Assembly: GCA_963709485.1 (NCBI GenBank)
Contig: CAVPWE010000005.1
Span: 434,001-498,000 of the forward strand
Source: JAXDBM01 sp963709485
Lineage (GTDB): Bacteria > Desulfobacterota > Syntrophia > Syntrophales > Fen-1087
Direction: 5' to 3'
Length of the DNA: 64,000 nt
Part shown: positions 8,333 to 16,196 of the stretch, piece after piece
Layout of the letters: each line of letters opens with the position of its first letter
Numbering within the stretch: the first letter of the stretch is position 1
Made by a program: the position numbers and the translations under genes
The notes under the pieces: generated by a model
What the model was told of the DNA's origin: nothing
Seen by the model: the letters and a program-made list of their open reading frames with translations, nothing else
The model's database searches: none

Positions 8333-8364
8333 CTGCGCATCCCGCATCCGTTCGGGATGCGCAG
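8333..8364 (+). terminator. Hairpin after the hsp20 operon
   Basis: A perfect 12-bp inverted repeat (8333-8344 with 8353-8362 plus AG, arms CTGCGCATCCCG and CGGGATGCGCAG) with an 8-nt loop sits 35 bp after the last hsp20 stop and before the convergent yjbQ gene. There is no T-tract on either side, so it may be a weak or factor-assisted terminator or an mRNA 3'-end stabiliser. Confidence 0.5.
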
Positions 8365-8466
8365 CGGAGGGGCTTCACCCCCTGCCAATCCCCCTCATCA
8401 CAGCGCCGGGCCGAGGAAACGCAGCAAACGGAAAGTCGCCTGAAAAGCTGTCGTCTGGAAGTCCTT

Positions 8467-8865
8467 TCACGACGAAGAAATCTTCACAAGGACGCTCCTC
8501 GTCCGCGGTCCGTCGAACTCGCAGAAAAAGAGGGATTGCCAAGTCCCGAGGACAAGATTCCCGGCCTCGACCAGAACCGTTTCGGAAGCCCCCACCAGGG
8601 AGGACTTCACATGGGCGGCGGAATTGCCTTCACGGTGGCGGTAGCGATCCTGCCAGGGGATGGCCTTGTCCAGGACCATGAGCATGTCCCGGGGGACGTC
8701 GGGATCGGCGTTTTCGTTGATGGTGACGGCGGCCGTCGTATGGGGGACAAAAACAAGGCAAACGCCGTCCCGAACGCCGCTTTCCTGAACCGCCGACCTC
8801 ACCTGCCCCGTGATGTCGATCATCTCCGATCTCGCGCCGGTCCGGACAGTCAGTTTTCTGATCAT
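8467..8865 (-). CDS. YjbQ family protein (UPF0047, secondary thiamine-phosphate synthase-like)
   Basis: 132 aa. The YjbQ fold is indicated by VRSAVQESGVRDGVCLVFVPHTTAAVTINENADPDV and by LVEAGNLVLGTWQSLFFCEFDGPR near the C terminus. The His/Asp residues in PHTT and NENADPDV are the conserved metal-site positions of the family. E. coli YjbQ has weak thiamine-phosphate synthase activity, but its true role is unsettled. ATG 8865 is preferred because GGGGGAG lies 7 nt upstream; an ATG 21 bases earlier exists. It follows the HD-domain gene by 17 bp, so the two are probably co-transcribed. Confidence 0.85.
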   Translation of the reverse strand: MIRKLTVRTGARSEMIDITGQVRSAVQESGVRDGVCLVFVPHTTAAVTINENADPDVPRDMLMVLDKAIPWQDRYRHREGNSAAHVKSSLVGASETVLVEAGNLVLGTWQSLFFCEFDGPRTRSVLVKISSS

Positions 8866-8882
8866 GATCGCTCTCCCCCTGT

Positions 8883-9674
8883 TCAATCGATTTGAAAAGA
8901 TGACCGCTCCTCGTAGAAGCGCCTGCCGATCTCCAGGCCCCGGTCGATGAAGTCCGGCCCGTATCGCTGGCCTGTGGGCGTTCTGAATGTTTCGCGCACG
9001 CGACGGATTCCTTCGAGGCCGGGGAGAAAGTGTTTAAAGACGACGGCAAGCGGAGCCTTGCGGGAAGCCAGCATGGCCCAGAGCGTCTCCGTGAAATTAT
9101 CCGGTCCCCAGCGGAATTTGTCGGCGTCGTAGAGGGTGTCCGACAGGAGCTGGTCGACGGGATCATGGAGCGGATCCTGGGGCTGAAACGCCTCATGATT
9201 GGCGATGGCCCGAACAATGGCGGAGCATTCCCCCGCATCCAGGGCAAAATCCGTTAAAATCCTTGCGGCCTCTTCGGCGCCCCGTTTCGCGTGATCCTTT
9301 TCCCGCCGCCTGACATCGTGCAGCAGCCCGGCCAGGTGCCCGAGCAGCACCAGCCGTTCCGTATCAGGGGGCAGGGGCACGCGCTTCAATTCGATCAGGA
9401 TGATGGCGCCGGCATCCAGGGCCACTTTCCGGATATGGATCAGCCCGTGACCGTAACAGTCGCCGTAGCCGGAAACGATTTCAACGCAGTCCCTGACCAG
9501 CGGAGACTGCTCGTACAGGCGGGTCGACTCTGTAATCGCATCATGATGGTGCGAGTAGAATTCGGGGTCTCCGACATCGGCTGCGATTTTCTCCGTCAGA
9601 TTTTTCGCCTGAAGATATGCCGGATCCTCCAAATGCGCCGCCTCCCTATGGCTCACTTTCCCCGCAACCGCCAT
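8883..9674 (-). CDS. HD-domain phosphohydrolase
   Basis: 263 aa. Residues about 75-200 carry an HD superfamily metal site: histidine in GHGLIHIRKVALDAG, the HD pair in GHLAGLLHDVRRREKDHA and a later histidine in AIVRAIANHEAF, with D in LLSDTLYDADKFRWG. HD enzymes hydrolyse phosphomonoesters, phosphodiesters or nucleotides; the substrate cannot be read from sequence. The D-A-D-K-F segment resembles the predicted-hydrolase subfamily often annotated only as 'HD domain-containing'. Start ATG 9674 has no good ribosome site and is uncertain. It is paired with yjbQ downstream. Confidence 0.82.
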   Translation of the reverse strand: MAVAGKVSHREAAHLEDPAYLQAKNLTEKIAADVGDPEFYSHHHDAITESTRLYEQSPLVRDCVEIVSGYGDCYGHGLIHIRKVALDAGAIILIELKRVPLPPDTERLVLLGHLAGLLHDVRRREKDHAKRGAEEAARILTDFALDAGECSAIVRAIANHEAFQPQDPLHDPVDQLLSDTLYDADKFRWGPDNFTETLWAMLASRKAPLAVVFKHFLPGLEGIRRVRETFRTPTGQRYGPDFIDRGLEIGRRFYEERSSFQID

Positions 9675-9877
9675 TCCATGTCAAGCGCTTTTTGCCGGGA
9701 GGATCGGCACTGCCTGTCCTTCACCGTGCCGGCACCTGCCCTGCCCCGGTTTTACCGACACGGCTTCAATGCGGCCAGTGCAGCGGCGGGAATACCGGTG
9801 CCAAGAAAGGTGTGTCGTCGCGACCGGACGCGAATAAAACCGTCGGGATTCGGTGCGCCGGAAGGCTGTCGGAAGGC

Positions 9878-9906
9878 TTGACAATTTTGGCCGCCATCGG
9901 TAGAGT
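9878..9906 (+). promoter_or_regulatory. Promoter of the UbiA-type prenyltransferase gene
   Basis: TTGACA at 9878-9883 and TAGAGT at 9901-9906 with a 17-bp spacer, about 70 bp before ATG 9979. The rest of the 304-bp gap 9675-9978 is GC-rich, holds a short palindrome (GTGCCGGCAC near 9727), and shows no credible gene on either strand. Confidence 0.55.
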
Positions 9907-9978
9907 TCAGGTGCATCGCGCCTATTTTCCATTTCCGGGGAAGCCGCGCAGACAGCCTATACAATCGGAAGTGAGATC

Positions 9979-10875
9979 ATGTTTTCAGGAATCAGGAAAT
10001 ATATTCTCGTGACCCGCCCCTGGTCATTCACGATGTCCCTCGTTTCCGTCACGGTGGGCACGCTGCTCGCAGCCGAGAACGGCCCCATCGACTGGATGTG
10101 GTTCGCTGTTGCCGCCTTCGGCATCACCCTGTTTCACGCGGCCGCCAACGTGATCAATGACTACTTCGACACGCTGTACCGGATCGATCAGCCGGATTCG
10201 CCCACGGTGAAATACAGGCCCCAGCCCATTATCTCGGGAATGCTCACGCCGCGCCAGGTCCTGTGGGAGGCGGTTGTTCTTTTTTCTCTGACCATTGTCA
10301 TCGGCCTCGCAACCGCCCTGATGAGGTCCTATCATGTCCTCTGGTTCGGCATCATCGGGCTCCTGACGAGCATTTATTACACGGCCGGCCCGGTGAAGTT
10401 CAAGTACCGCGCCCTGGGAGAATTCGCGGTGTTCATGATGTGGGGCCCGCTGATGGTCGAAGGGGCCTATGCAGTCCAGCGCCAGGCCCTTTCTGTCAAG
10501 GCGCTGTACATGTCCATTCCCTTCGGCCTGCTGGTGGCCCTCGTGCTCTTCGCCAACAACATGCGGGACATCGACTACGATTCCCGGCATAATGTGAAAA
10601 CGCTGAGCATCCTCCTGGGAAGCCGCAGGAGCTATGTCCTCTTCGCGGGCATGATTACAGCCGCCTACGCCTACGTCGTGGGAATGATGGCCCTGGGCAT
10701 CATGAGCCTGTGGGGGTTTCTGATTTTCCTGTCGCTGCCGAAGGCCGTCAGCCTTCTCAAGACCTTCCGGGAAAAAATCCCGGATATGGCCGATGCCCTG
10801 ACCGCCCAGTTCGACATGGTCTTCGGGGTCCTCCTCATCGCCGCCATTTTCATGGAAACCCTGGTGCTCCGGTGA
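9979..10875 (+). CDS. UbiA-family prenyltransferase (MenA-like)
   Basis: 298-aa integral membrane protein with about eight hydrophobic helices. The two prenyl-diphosphate/Mg sites of the UbiA superfamily are present: N57-x3-D61-x2-D64 in NVINDYFDTLYRID, and a second aspartate-rich loop NNMRDIDYDSRHN near residue 194. The NVINDYFD form and the NNMRDI(D) second motif are typical of 1,4-dihydroxy-2-naphthoate polyprenyltransferase (menaquinone synthesis). UbiA itself or another quinone/lipid prenylation cannot be excluded, as no other men gene is in the window. GGAAGTGAG precedes ATG 9979. The CPBP protease gene overlaps its stop by 4 bp. Confidence 0.85.
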   Translation: MFSGIRKYILVTRPWSFTMSLVSVTVGTLLAAENGPIDWMWFAVAAFGITLFHAAANVINDYFDTLYRIDQPDSPTVKYRPQPIISGMLTPRQVLWEAVVLFSLTIVIGLATALMRSYHVLWFGIIGLLTSIYYTAGPVKFKYRALGEFAVFMMWGPLMVEGAYAVQRQALSVKALYMSIPFGLLVALVLFANNMRDIDYDSRHNVKTLSILLGSRRSYVLFAGMITAAYAYVVGMMALGIMSLWGFLIFLSLPKAVSLLKTFREKIPDMADALTAQFDMVFGVLLIAAIFMETLVLR

Positions 10876-11462
10876 TCGCCGGGGCAATCCTCCTGGCCTT
10901 CTGCTGCTGGGCGTTCACATTCGGGCTGGCCTGGGGAAACTTCTGGGTCAAGATCGGCCTCTCGGTGATCGTTATCTGCCTGTATTCGCTCCGCTGGCAG
11001 AAGCCCTCCATCCGCTTCAGGATCCGGTCCGTCATCATCGGGGTAATTTCCGCGGCCGTCCTGTACGGTATTTTTTATCTGGGAAATGCCTGGGCGCCCT
11101 ATTTCGTTCCGGGGGCGGGCAACCAGGTGGGCGGTATCTACGGGCTGGGCACGGGCGCCAGCCGGTTTCTGATCTTTCTGCTCCTGTGTTTCGTCACGGG
11201 ACCCGGTGAGGAAATCTTCTGGCGGGGATTCCTTCAAGAAAACCTCATGAAGCGGTTCGGCAGCGCCCGGGGATTCGCCCTGGGGACGCTCGTCTACGCC
11301 GGCGTCCACGTCTTCTCGATGAACTTTGTCCTCATCATGGCGGCGCTGGTGGCCGGGGCCTTCTGGGGAGGGCTCTATCTCTGGAAAGGGGACCTGGGAA
11401 TGGTGATCGTGTCCCACTCGCTCTGGAGCGCTTTCATCTTCGCCGTCTTCCCCATTCACTGA
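10872..11462 (+). CDS. CPBP-family intramembrane metalloprotease
   Basis: 196 aa from GTG 10872, which overlaps the upstream stop as GTGA and indicates translational coupling. The hydrophobic protein carries the three conserved CPBP (Abi/CAAX-protease-like) motifs: EExxxR in GEEIFWRGFLQ (about residues 112-122), a histidine in YAGVHVFSMNF (about 142-152) and a third in VSHSLWSAFIF near the end. Such glutamic-type membrane proteases process prenylated or membrane substrates. Coupling to a prenyltransferase gene is suggestive, but no substrate is visible. An in-frame ATG at 10710 would lie deep inside the upstream gene and is rejected. Confidence 0.85.
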   Translation: MIAGAILLAFCCWAFTFGLAWGNFWVKIGLSVIVICLYSLRWQKPSIRFRIRSVIIGVISAAVLYGIFYLGNAWAPYFVPGAGNQVGGIYGLGTGASRFLIFLLLCFVTGPGEEIFWRGFLQENLMKRFGSARGFALGTLVYAGVHVFSMNFVLIMAALVAGAFWGGLYLWKGDLGMVIVSHSLWSAFIFAVFPIH

Positions 11463-11484
11463 ATTTGCGGGGTGCGGCGACCAT

Positions 11485-12579
11485 TTATTTCTGCCAGAGT
11501 TTCAGATACCTGCCGTAGCCCTCTTTCTCCAGGTCTTCCTTCGGAATGAATCGCAGCGCGGCCGAGTTCATGCAGTAGCGCCGCCCCGTCGGCGCGGGGC
11601 CATCCGGGAAGACGTGCCCGAGGTGCGAATCGGCACGCCGGCTCCTGACCTCGGTGCGGCTCATCAGCAGGCTGCGATCCTCCTTCTCAACAACATTCCC
11701 GGAATCGAGAGGCCGGGTGAAGCTGGGCCAGCCCGTGCCGGAATCGAATTTGTCGAGGGAGCTGAAGAGCGGCTCCCCGGAGACGACATCGACGTAGATG
11801 CCGTCCCGCTTGTTCTTCTCATACTCGTTGCGGAAAGGCGGTTCGGTGCCGCTCTTTTGAGTGACCTCGTACTGCAGGGGGGTCAGCTTCTTCCGCAGCG
11901 TCCCTTCGTCGGGCTTCCGGTAGACGTCTTCGACCGCCGGGACGGGCCCGCCGTTTCCCTTTTCCCAGACCTTATCAAGGAAACGGTCTCTCCCCGATCC
12001 CTGCCTGTAGACTTTGTACCGCAGCGGGTTCTTTTCGCCATAATCCTGATGATAGTCCTCCGCCGCAAAGAACCGGTCGAACTTGCTGATTTCCGTCATG
12101 ATCGGCTTGGCAAAGCGTCCGGATTTCGCCAGCGTCTCCTTCGATTTTTCCGCGATACGCCGCTGCTCCTCGTCATGATAAAAAATGGCGCTCCGGTAAT
12201 GCGGGCCTCTGTCTGCAAACTGCCCCCCGCCATCCGTCGGATCGATGTGCCTCCAGAACTGGTCGAGGAGCTGCTCGTAGCCGACCTTGGCCGGGTCGTA
12301 GAAAACCTGAACAGCCTCGACATGCCCGGTCTTCATGTAGTTTTCGTAGGTCGGTTGATCCCCGCTCCCGCCGGTGTAGCCGGACACGACGTTCAGAACG
12401 CCCAGTAGTTTTTTGAAATCGCTCTCCACGCACCAGAAACAGCCGCCGGCAAAGGTGGCCGTCCGGATCTCTGCCTTCGTCTCCATCGCTTTATCTTTCA
12501 CCTCCCGTTTATCGCCGCTTCCCGCCCCGCAACCCAGGACCAACAGCGCCGTCAATATCGCCAGCATCGCACTTTTCAT
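11485..12579 (-). CDS. msrAB: MsrA-MsrB fusion methionine sulfoxide reductase, predicted lipoprotein
   Basis: 364 aa. An N-terminal lipoprotein signal (MKSAMLAILTALLVLGC, lipobox LVLGC, modified Cys17) predicts anchoring in the envelope. MsrA occupies about residues 40-200, with catalytic GGCFWC (residues 45-50) and the FWRHIDPTDGGGQFADRG region, and reduces methionine-S-oxide. MsrB occupies about 225-355, with FDSGTGWPSF, HLGHVFPDGP and catalytic Cys in RRYCMNSAALRF, and reduces the R-epimer. The two CxxC zinc motifs of most MsrB proteins are absent. ATG 12579 was chosen because GGAG lies 6 nt upstream; a second ATG four codons earlier is possible. It is convergent with the CPBP gene. Confidence 0.95.
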   Translation of the reverse strand: MKSAMLAILTALLVLGCGAGSGDKREVKDKAMETKAEIRTATFAGGCFWCVESDFKKLLGVLNVVSGYTGGSGDQPTYENYMKTGHVEAVQVFYDPAKVGYEQLLDQFWRHIDPTDGGGQFADRGPHYRSAIFYHDEEQRRIAEKSKETLAKSGRFAKPIMTEISKFDRFFAAEDYHQDYGEKNPLRYKVYRQGSGRDRFLDKVWEKGNGGPVPAVEDVYRKPDEGTLRKKLTPLQYEVTQKSGTEPPFRNEYEKNKRDGIYVDVVSGEPLFSSLDKFDSGTGWPSFTRPLDSGNVVEKEDRSLLMSRTEVRSRRADSHLGHVFPDGPAPTGRRYCMNSAALRFIPKEDLEKEGYGRYLKLWQK

Positions 12580-12620
12580 GTCAGTCTCCATTCCGGACAG
12601 TGTCCGTTCTCAGTACAGTA

Positions 12621-12648
12621 AATTTAGCGACGATATGCGGATTGTCAA
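12621..12648 (-). promoter_or_regulatory. Probable promoter of msrAB
   Basis: On the minus strand TTGACA (12648-12643) and TAAATT (12626-12621) are spaced by 16 bp, about 40 bp upstream of the msrAB start. A short palindrome GGACAGTGTCC (about 12595-12605) lies in the leader. Confidence 0.45.
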
Positions 12649-12800
12649 ATAACCGTTGCAGGTATGGAGCTGAAGTTTCTTTATAATCTGCAAAGAGCTG
12701 CGCGGAATATTTCTATTCAGCAAAAAGTGAAGGCAGCCACACCAAACAGCAGAAGTTTTAGCGACCCTCATGATTTTATGCGAAACGCGATCGGAAAGCT

Positions 12801-12829
12801 TTGATCCGTGCGTATTAATATGTTATACA
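12801..12829 (+). promoter_or_regulatory. Probable promoter of the exported beta-propeller gene
   Basis: TTGATC (12801-12806) and TATACA (12824-12829) with a 17-bp spacer, about 50 bp before ATG 12881, which has a good ribosome site (GGGAGGTGATTC). The remainder of the gap 12650-12800 shows nothing else I can support. Confidence 0.5.
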
Positions 12830-12880
12830 ATCATACGGAAAGATCTTTTGTATTCTTTGAACTTTTCCGGGAGGTGATTC

Positions 12881-14041
12881 ATGTCGATCCGGGGTGGATG
12901 TTTCGGGAAGATTGTCCTGGCGCCCATACTCATGGCCTTTATTCTTCTCGGTTTGGTTTTCGAAGGAACCGGGCATTCGGAAGGCGAAATCCCGGGACCG
13001 ATCCTTCTGGGGGAGCAGCCGAGAGGCATTGCGATCCATACTGCCAGAAACCGGGCCGTCGTAACAAATGAGAAGTCCAATACCGTATCGATCGTGGATT
13101 TAAGCACGCAGACGGTGCTGTCTGTCGTTCCTGTCGGCAACGGGCCGAAAGGGGTTGCCATCGACAGGGAAAAGAATCTCGCCCTGATCGGTAACAACAA
13201 GGACGGTACGGTTTCCATTCTTGATCTCGGTACATTCAATGTCGTTGCAACCGTGCCGGTGGGAAAGTCTCCGGAAGGCATGGCCATCGATTCGTCGACC
13301 CATCTGGCGGCCGTTGCAAATCGTCTGGATCACACGATATCCGTACTTGATTTGAATACGCGACAGGTGATTGCAACGGTGCCGGCGGGCATGGAGCCGA
13401 TAGACGTGGCGATCCTGGAGGCGCCTGCGCAGCCCGGCATGGCGCTTGTCATAAACAGTGTGGACCGTAACATGGCGGTCATAGACTTCAGCACGTTTGA
13501 AGTAACCCGGACGATTGCCCTTGAGAAGAAGCCCTCTTCCATAGATGTGAATCCGAATGCCAGCCTTGCCGTGGCAACCAACGTGCAGGAAAATTCAATC
13601 ACGGTCATGGATACACAAACAGGGCAGGCGCGTATCATCCCGGTGGGGAAACATCCCATCGACACCGCCATCGACACCGTGGGCAACCGGGCGCTTGTCA
13701 TCTGCGATGAGGACAGGACCCTTGTCCTTGTGGATCTGAATATGGATGCAATCGTCGCAACCTATGATTTGAACAAGCTTCCGAAGGGTGTTGCCGTAAA
13801 CGAGCTGACGGGCTTGGCCGCCATCATTGACGACAAGACGGACAGTCTCACGCTTGTGCAACTGCCTGTTGCCCCGGATCAGCCGAAGGTGGAGATCACA
13901 TCGCCTGCGGACAATGTCGTCCTGAATGCATCGCCGGCAACGGTAATGGGAACTGTAACCAACAGTGTCAATGTGACGGTGAACGGCATTGCGGCGACCG
14001 TCAAGCGGTATCGCCTTCTCCGCGTCCGTTCCGCTGGTTGA
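12881..14041 (+). CDS. Exported YVTN-type beta-propeller protein, N-terminal part of a frameshifted gene
   Basis: 386 aa before a premature stop. A signal peptide (about residues 1-33, hydrophobic core LAPILMAFILLGLVF) is followed by about seven beta-propeller repeats of roughly 42 residues, each of the form P-x-G-(V/I)-A-I-x... NTVSIVDLST...V-x-x-VPVG. Examples are PKGVAIDREKNLALIGNNKD and PEGMAIDSSTHLAAVANRLD. An Ig-like domain starts at about residue 335 (VEITSPADNVVLNASPATVM). At about 14007 the frame shifts by +1 and the reading collapses within a dozen residues. The coding sense resumes in the other frames and finally returns to this one at about 14330, so this and the 14264-15487 entry are pieces of one ancestral gene of about 868 codons. 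The family is a surface or secreted protein; the ligand is unknown. Confidence 0.8.
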   Translation: MSIRGGCFGKIVLAPILMAFILLGLVFEGTGHSEGEIPGPILLGEQPRGIAIHTARNRAVVTNEKSNTVSIVDLSTQTVLSVVPVGNGPKGVAIDREKNLALIGNNKDGTVSILDLGTFNVVATVPVGKSPEGMAIDSSTHLAAVANRLDHTISVLDLNTRQVIATVPAGMEPIDVAILEAPAQPGMALVINSVDRNMAVIDFSTFEVTRTIALEKKPSSIDVNPNASLAVATNVQENSITVMDTQTGQARIIPVGKHPIDTAIDTVGNRALVICDEDRTLVLVDLNMDAIVATYDLNKLPKGVAVNELTGLAAIIDDKTDSLTLVQLPVAPDQPKVEITSPADNVVLNASPATVMGTVTNSVNVTVNGIAATVKRYRLLRVRSAG

Positions 14042-14357
14042 AGGCCAAAATGCCATCACGGCCATCGCCACCGATTCGTACGGCCGGACGGCGTCGTACA
14101 GCATCACGGTGACCCTTGCCACGAATGCAGTCATAACCGGAACCGTAACAACCGCATTGACGGGGCTTCCCATCAACGCCGCATCGGTATCCGTAACCGA
14201 TGCGGCAGGGGTCACGCGAACCGCGGTTACAGACGACGACCGGGGCCTATCGGATAGCCGGCATTGCAGTTGGCGCCTTCACGGGGAATATTGCAAAGGA
14301 AGGGTATGTCCCGTTCAGCGTTTGCCGATTCCGCGGCCATGGGTCAGACCATCATGA
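13989..14357 (+). pseudogene. Out-of-frame middle segment of the beta-propeller/FN3 gene
   Basis: In the +1 frame, from about 14007 the end of the Ig-like domain continues (SGIAFSASVPLVEGQNAITA). A carboxypeptidase-regulatory-like domain follows (VITGTVTTALTGLPINAASV). At about 14235 the sense moves to the +2 frame (TTGAYRIAGIAVGAFTGNIA), and near 14310-14345 it returns to the original frame. Three single-base insertions therefore fall within about 340 bp and together restore frame. No independent start or ribosome site is seen; this is not a gene in its own right. Confidence 0.7.
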
Positions 14358-15487
14358 CGGATGCCACCATGGAGCCGATTCCTCCCGTTATCAGCGCAAT
14401 CACGGTCAGGGACGTAACCTCCGATTCCGCCAGGGTCGCCTGGACGACCGACCAGCCCACCGACAGCCTTGTGGAATATGGCGAGACCATCGCTTACGGC
14501 AGTCAGGCGGCGGATGCGACTTTGACGACAAGCCACAGTCTGCTTCTTACCGGGTTGACTCCCTCGAAGACATACCACTTCCGAGTTGCGTCAAAAGCCG
14601 CAAACGGTGCTTTGGCTGTATCAGCGGAGGGCATGTTCACGACAAAAGCGCAGGTCGTCATCACAATCACATCGCCGGTTGACGGCGCCTCCATCACGGA
14701 CCTGAGCGCGATGGTGGCCGGAACCGTAACCAACACCTCGAACAACGAGACGGGGGTCACCGTCAACGGGATCGTGGCCGCGGCGACAGGGGGCCGATTT
14801 GCCGCAAGCCATGTTCCGCTGACGGCGGGGGCGAACATGATCACCGTCAGAGCGGTCGACTCGGAGGGAACTGTGGCAACACAGTCCATCACGGTCTATG
14901 CGACCGCAGCCGCTCATTACATCAGCATCAGAGCAAATCCCGAATCCGGCACGGTCCCCCTGGAGATCAAACTGAGGGTATACGGCTCCTTCGGCATCAC
15001 CAATCCTTCAATCGTACCGACCGGCCCCGGGCCTGTGGAGCAATTGGCAAGCGCCGATCCTGATGAATACATTTACAGGATGACGACGGAAGGGATATAC
15101 GCTTTTACCGTCCAGGCTTCCGGGCCCGACGGTATCCTCTATCAGGACACCGTTTTTGTTGCCGTGTTCTCCGCCGCACAGATTGACGCCCTGTTGCGGG
15201 TAAAGTGGGAAGGGATGAAGGGGGCATTGAGCAATCAAGACATCGACGGCGCGGTAATGTATTTTGCTTCCGCAGCTCAGGGAGTTTACAAGCGCCTGTT
15301 CACCGGCTTGAAGCCCGTTCTATCCAGGGTTGTCGACGAACTGAATACAGCCCGGGTTAACAGGATATCCATCCGGAACAATATGGCAATCTATGAGATT
15401 CTCGTTGAAAGAAACGGGACTACGTATTCGTTCCAGCTCCAATTCATAAAAGACAACGACGGCGTCTGGAAAATATTCAAATATTGA
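14264..15487 (+). CDS. FN3/Ig-like domain protein, C-terminal part of the frameshifted exported gene
   Basis: The frame is open from 14264, but the recognisable sense begins at about 14340 (GQTIMTDATMEPIPPVISAI). In order: a fibronectin type III domain (SAITVRDVTSDSARVAWTTD ... LTGLTPSKTYHFRVASKAAN), a glucodextranase-B/Ig-like domain (ITITSPVDGASITDLSAMVA ... VTVNGIVAAATGG), a PKD-like stretch (ANPESGTVPLEIKLRVYGSF), and a C-terminal alpha+beta region (IDALLRVKWEGMKGALSNQD ... DNDGVWKIFKY) resembling an NTF2-like cap. It has no signal peptide of its own and no convincing ribosome site. It is likely the tail of the gene that starts at 12881, separated by frameshifts, and may not be translated unless the shifts are sequencing errors. 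Confidence 0.6.
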   Translation: MQLAPSRGILQRKGMSRSAFADSAAMGQTIMTDATMEPIPPVISAITVRDVTSDSARVAWTTDQPTDSLVEYGETIAYGSQAADATLTTSHSLLLTGLTPSKTYHFRVASKAANGALAVSAEGMFTTKAQVVITITSPVDGASITDLSAMVAGTVTNTSNNETGVTVNGIVAAATGGRFAASHVPLTAGANMITVRAVDSEGTVATQSITVYATAAAHYISIRANPESGTVPLEIKLRVYGSFGITNPSIVPTGPGPVEQLASADPDEYIYRMTTEGIYAFTVQASGPDGILYQDTVFVAVFSAAQIDALLRVKWEGMKGALSNQDIDGAVMYFASAAQGVYKRLFTGLKPVLSRVVDELNTARVNRISIRNNMAIYEILVERNGTTYSFQLQFIKDNDGVWKIFKY

Positions 15488-15585
15488 GGAAGCACAAAAT
15501 CTCTCGGCGCCATTTGAATCCGGCCCGGTGAAAGGTGCGGGAGTGCATGAAGGTTGAGCGGTCTGATTCTGAAGGAGTGGGGAAG

Positions 15586-16191
15586 ATGAAGAAGTGTTTC
15601 GTAGTTCTGACCGTGGCGGTGGTGCTATTTTCCACTGTATCCGCCTGTTGGGGCTGGTTCATTTACCACAAGCCGGAATTTCGCGGGCGGGTGATCGATG
15701 CGGAGACGAAGGAGCCGATCGAAGGGGCGGTGGTGGTTGTCGTCTATTACAAATGGCGTATCATCGGGCATTTGGGAGGCGGGAACGTCAAACCCCTGGA
15801 CGCGAGAGAGACCCTGACGGATAGTAGGGGAGAGTTCTATTTCCCAACCTATACCGCCTTCACACCGGGTTCGAGGGAAGACGTTGTTGAATTCATTATT
15901 TTTAAGCCGGGCTACATAAAAAGTCTGGGTCCAAGTCTGGCAGGCCATCCCATGCGAGAAAAATTCTTCTCCAGCGATGTCATCGGGAAAGTGGGAGAAA
16001 TAAGAGATGGACTGAATTCCTGGAAGGGCATCCTGGGGGTAGTGGATCTGAAACGGGCGAAGACAAGAGAGGAGAGATTACGGGGAAAACCCCTTCCTCC
16101 ATATGATTACAGTTCGAAGGAGTTGCCACTTCTTATCAAAATTATCAATGAAGAGAGTAAAAATCTTGGATTGGAGGGAGGTTATAAATAA
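15586..16191 (+). CDS. Exported protein with carboxypeptidase-regulatory-like domain
   Basis: 201 aa. The signal peptide is MKKCFVVLTVAVVLFSTVSA (cleavage before CWGW; the cysteine could make it a lipoprotein, though the lipobox is poor). Residues about 28-110 form a CarboxypepD_reg-like beta-sandwich (FRGRVIDAETKEPIEGAVVV ... TLTDSRGEFYFPTYTAFTPG). The rest is unrecognised and charged. ATG 15586 follows GGAGTGGGG; an upstream ATG at 15535 would bury the signal peptide. It lies 5 bp before the phospholipase-like gene, so the two are probably co-transcribed. Function unknown; the domain suggests surface attachment or protein-protein contact. Confidence 0.7.
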   Translation: MKKCFVVLTVAVVLFSTVSACWGWFIYHKPEFRGRVIDAETKEPIEGAVVVVVYYKWRIIGHLGGGNVKPLDARETLTDSRGEFYFPTYTAFTPGSREDVVEFIIFKPGYIKSLGPSLAGHPMREKFFSSDVIGKVGEIRDGLNSWKGILGVVDLKRAKTREERLRGKPLPPYDYSSKELPLLIKIINEESKNLGLEGGYK

Positions 16192-16196
16192 GTGCC

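Noticed and set aside
10710..10871. ATG start at 10710 for the CPBP protease
   Set aside because: Would overlap the prenyltransferase by 166 bp with a non-family, out-of-frame leader; GTG 10872 gives the coupled GTGA overlap.
13595..14215. 206-aa minus-strand frame opposite the beta-propeller gene
   Set aside because: No motif; the propeller repeats on the plus strand explain the region.
13989..14345. Programmed ribosomal frameshifting in the beta-propeller gene
   Set aside because: Three successive +1 shifts without slippery sequences or stimulatory structures; error or decay is simpler.
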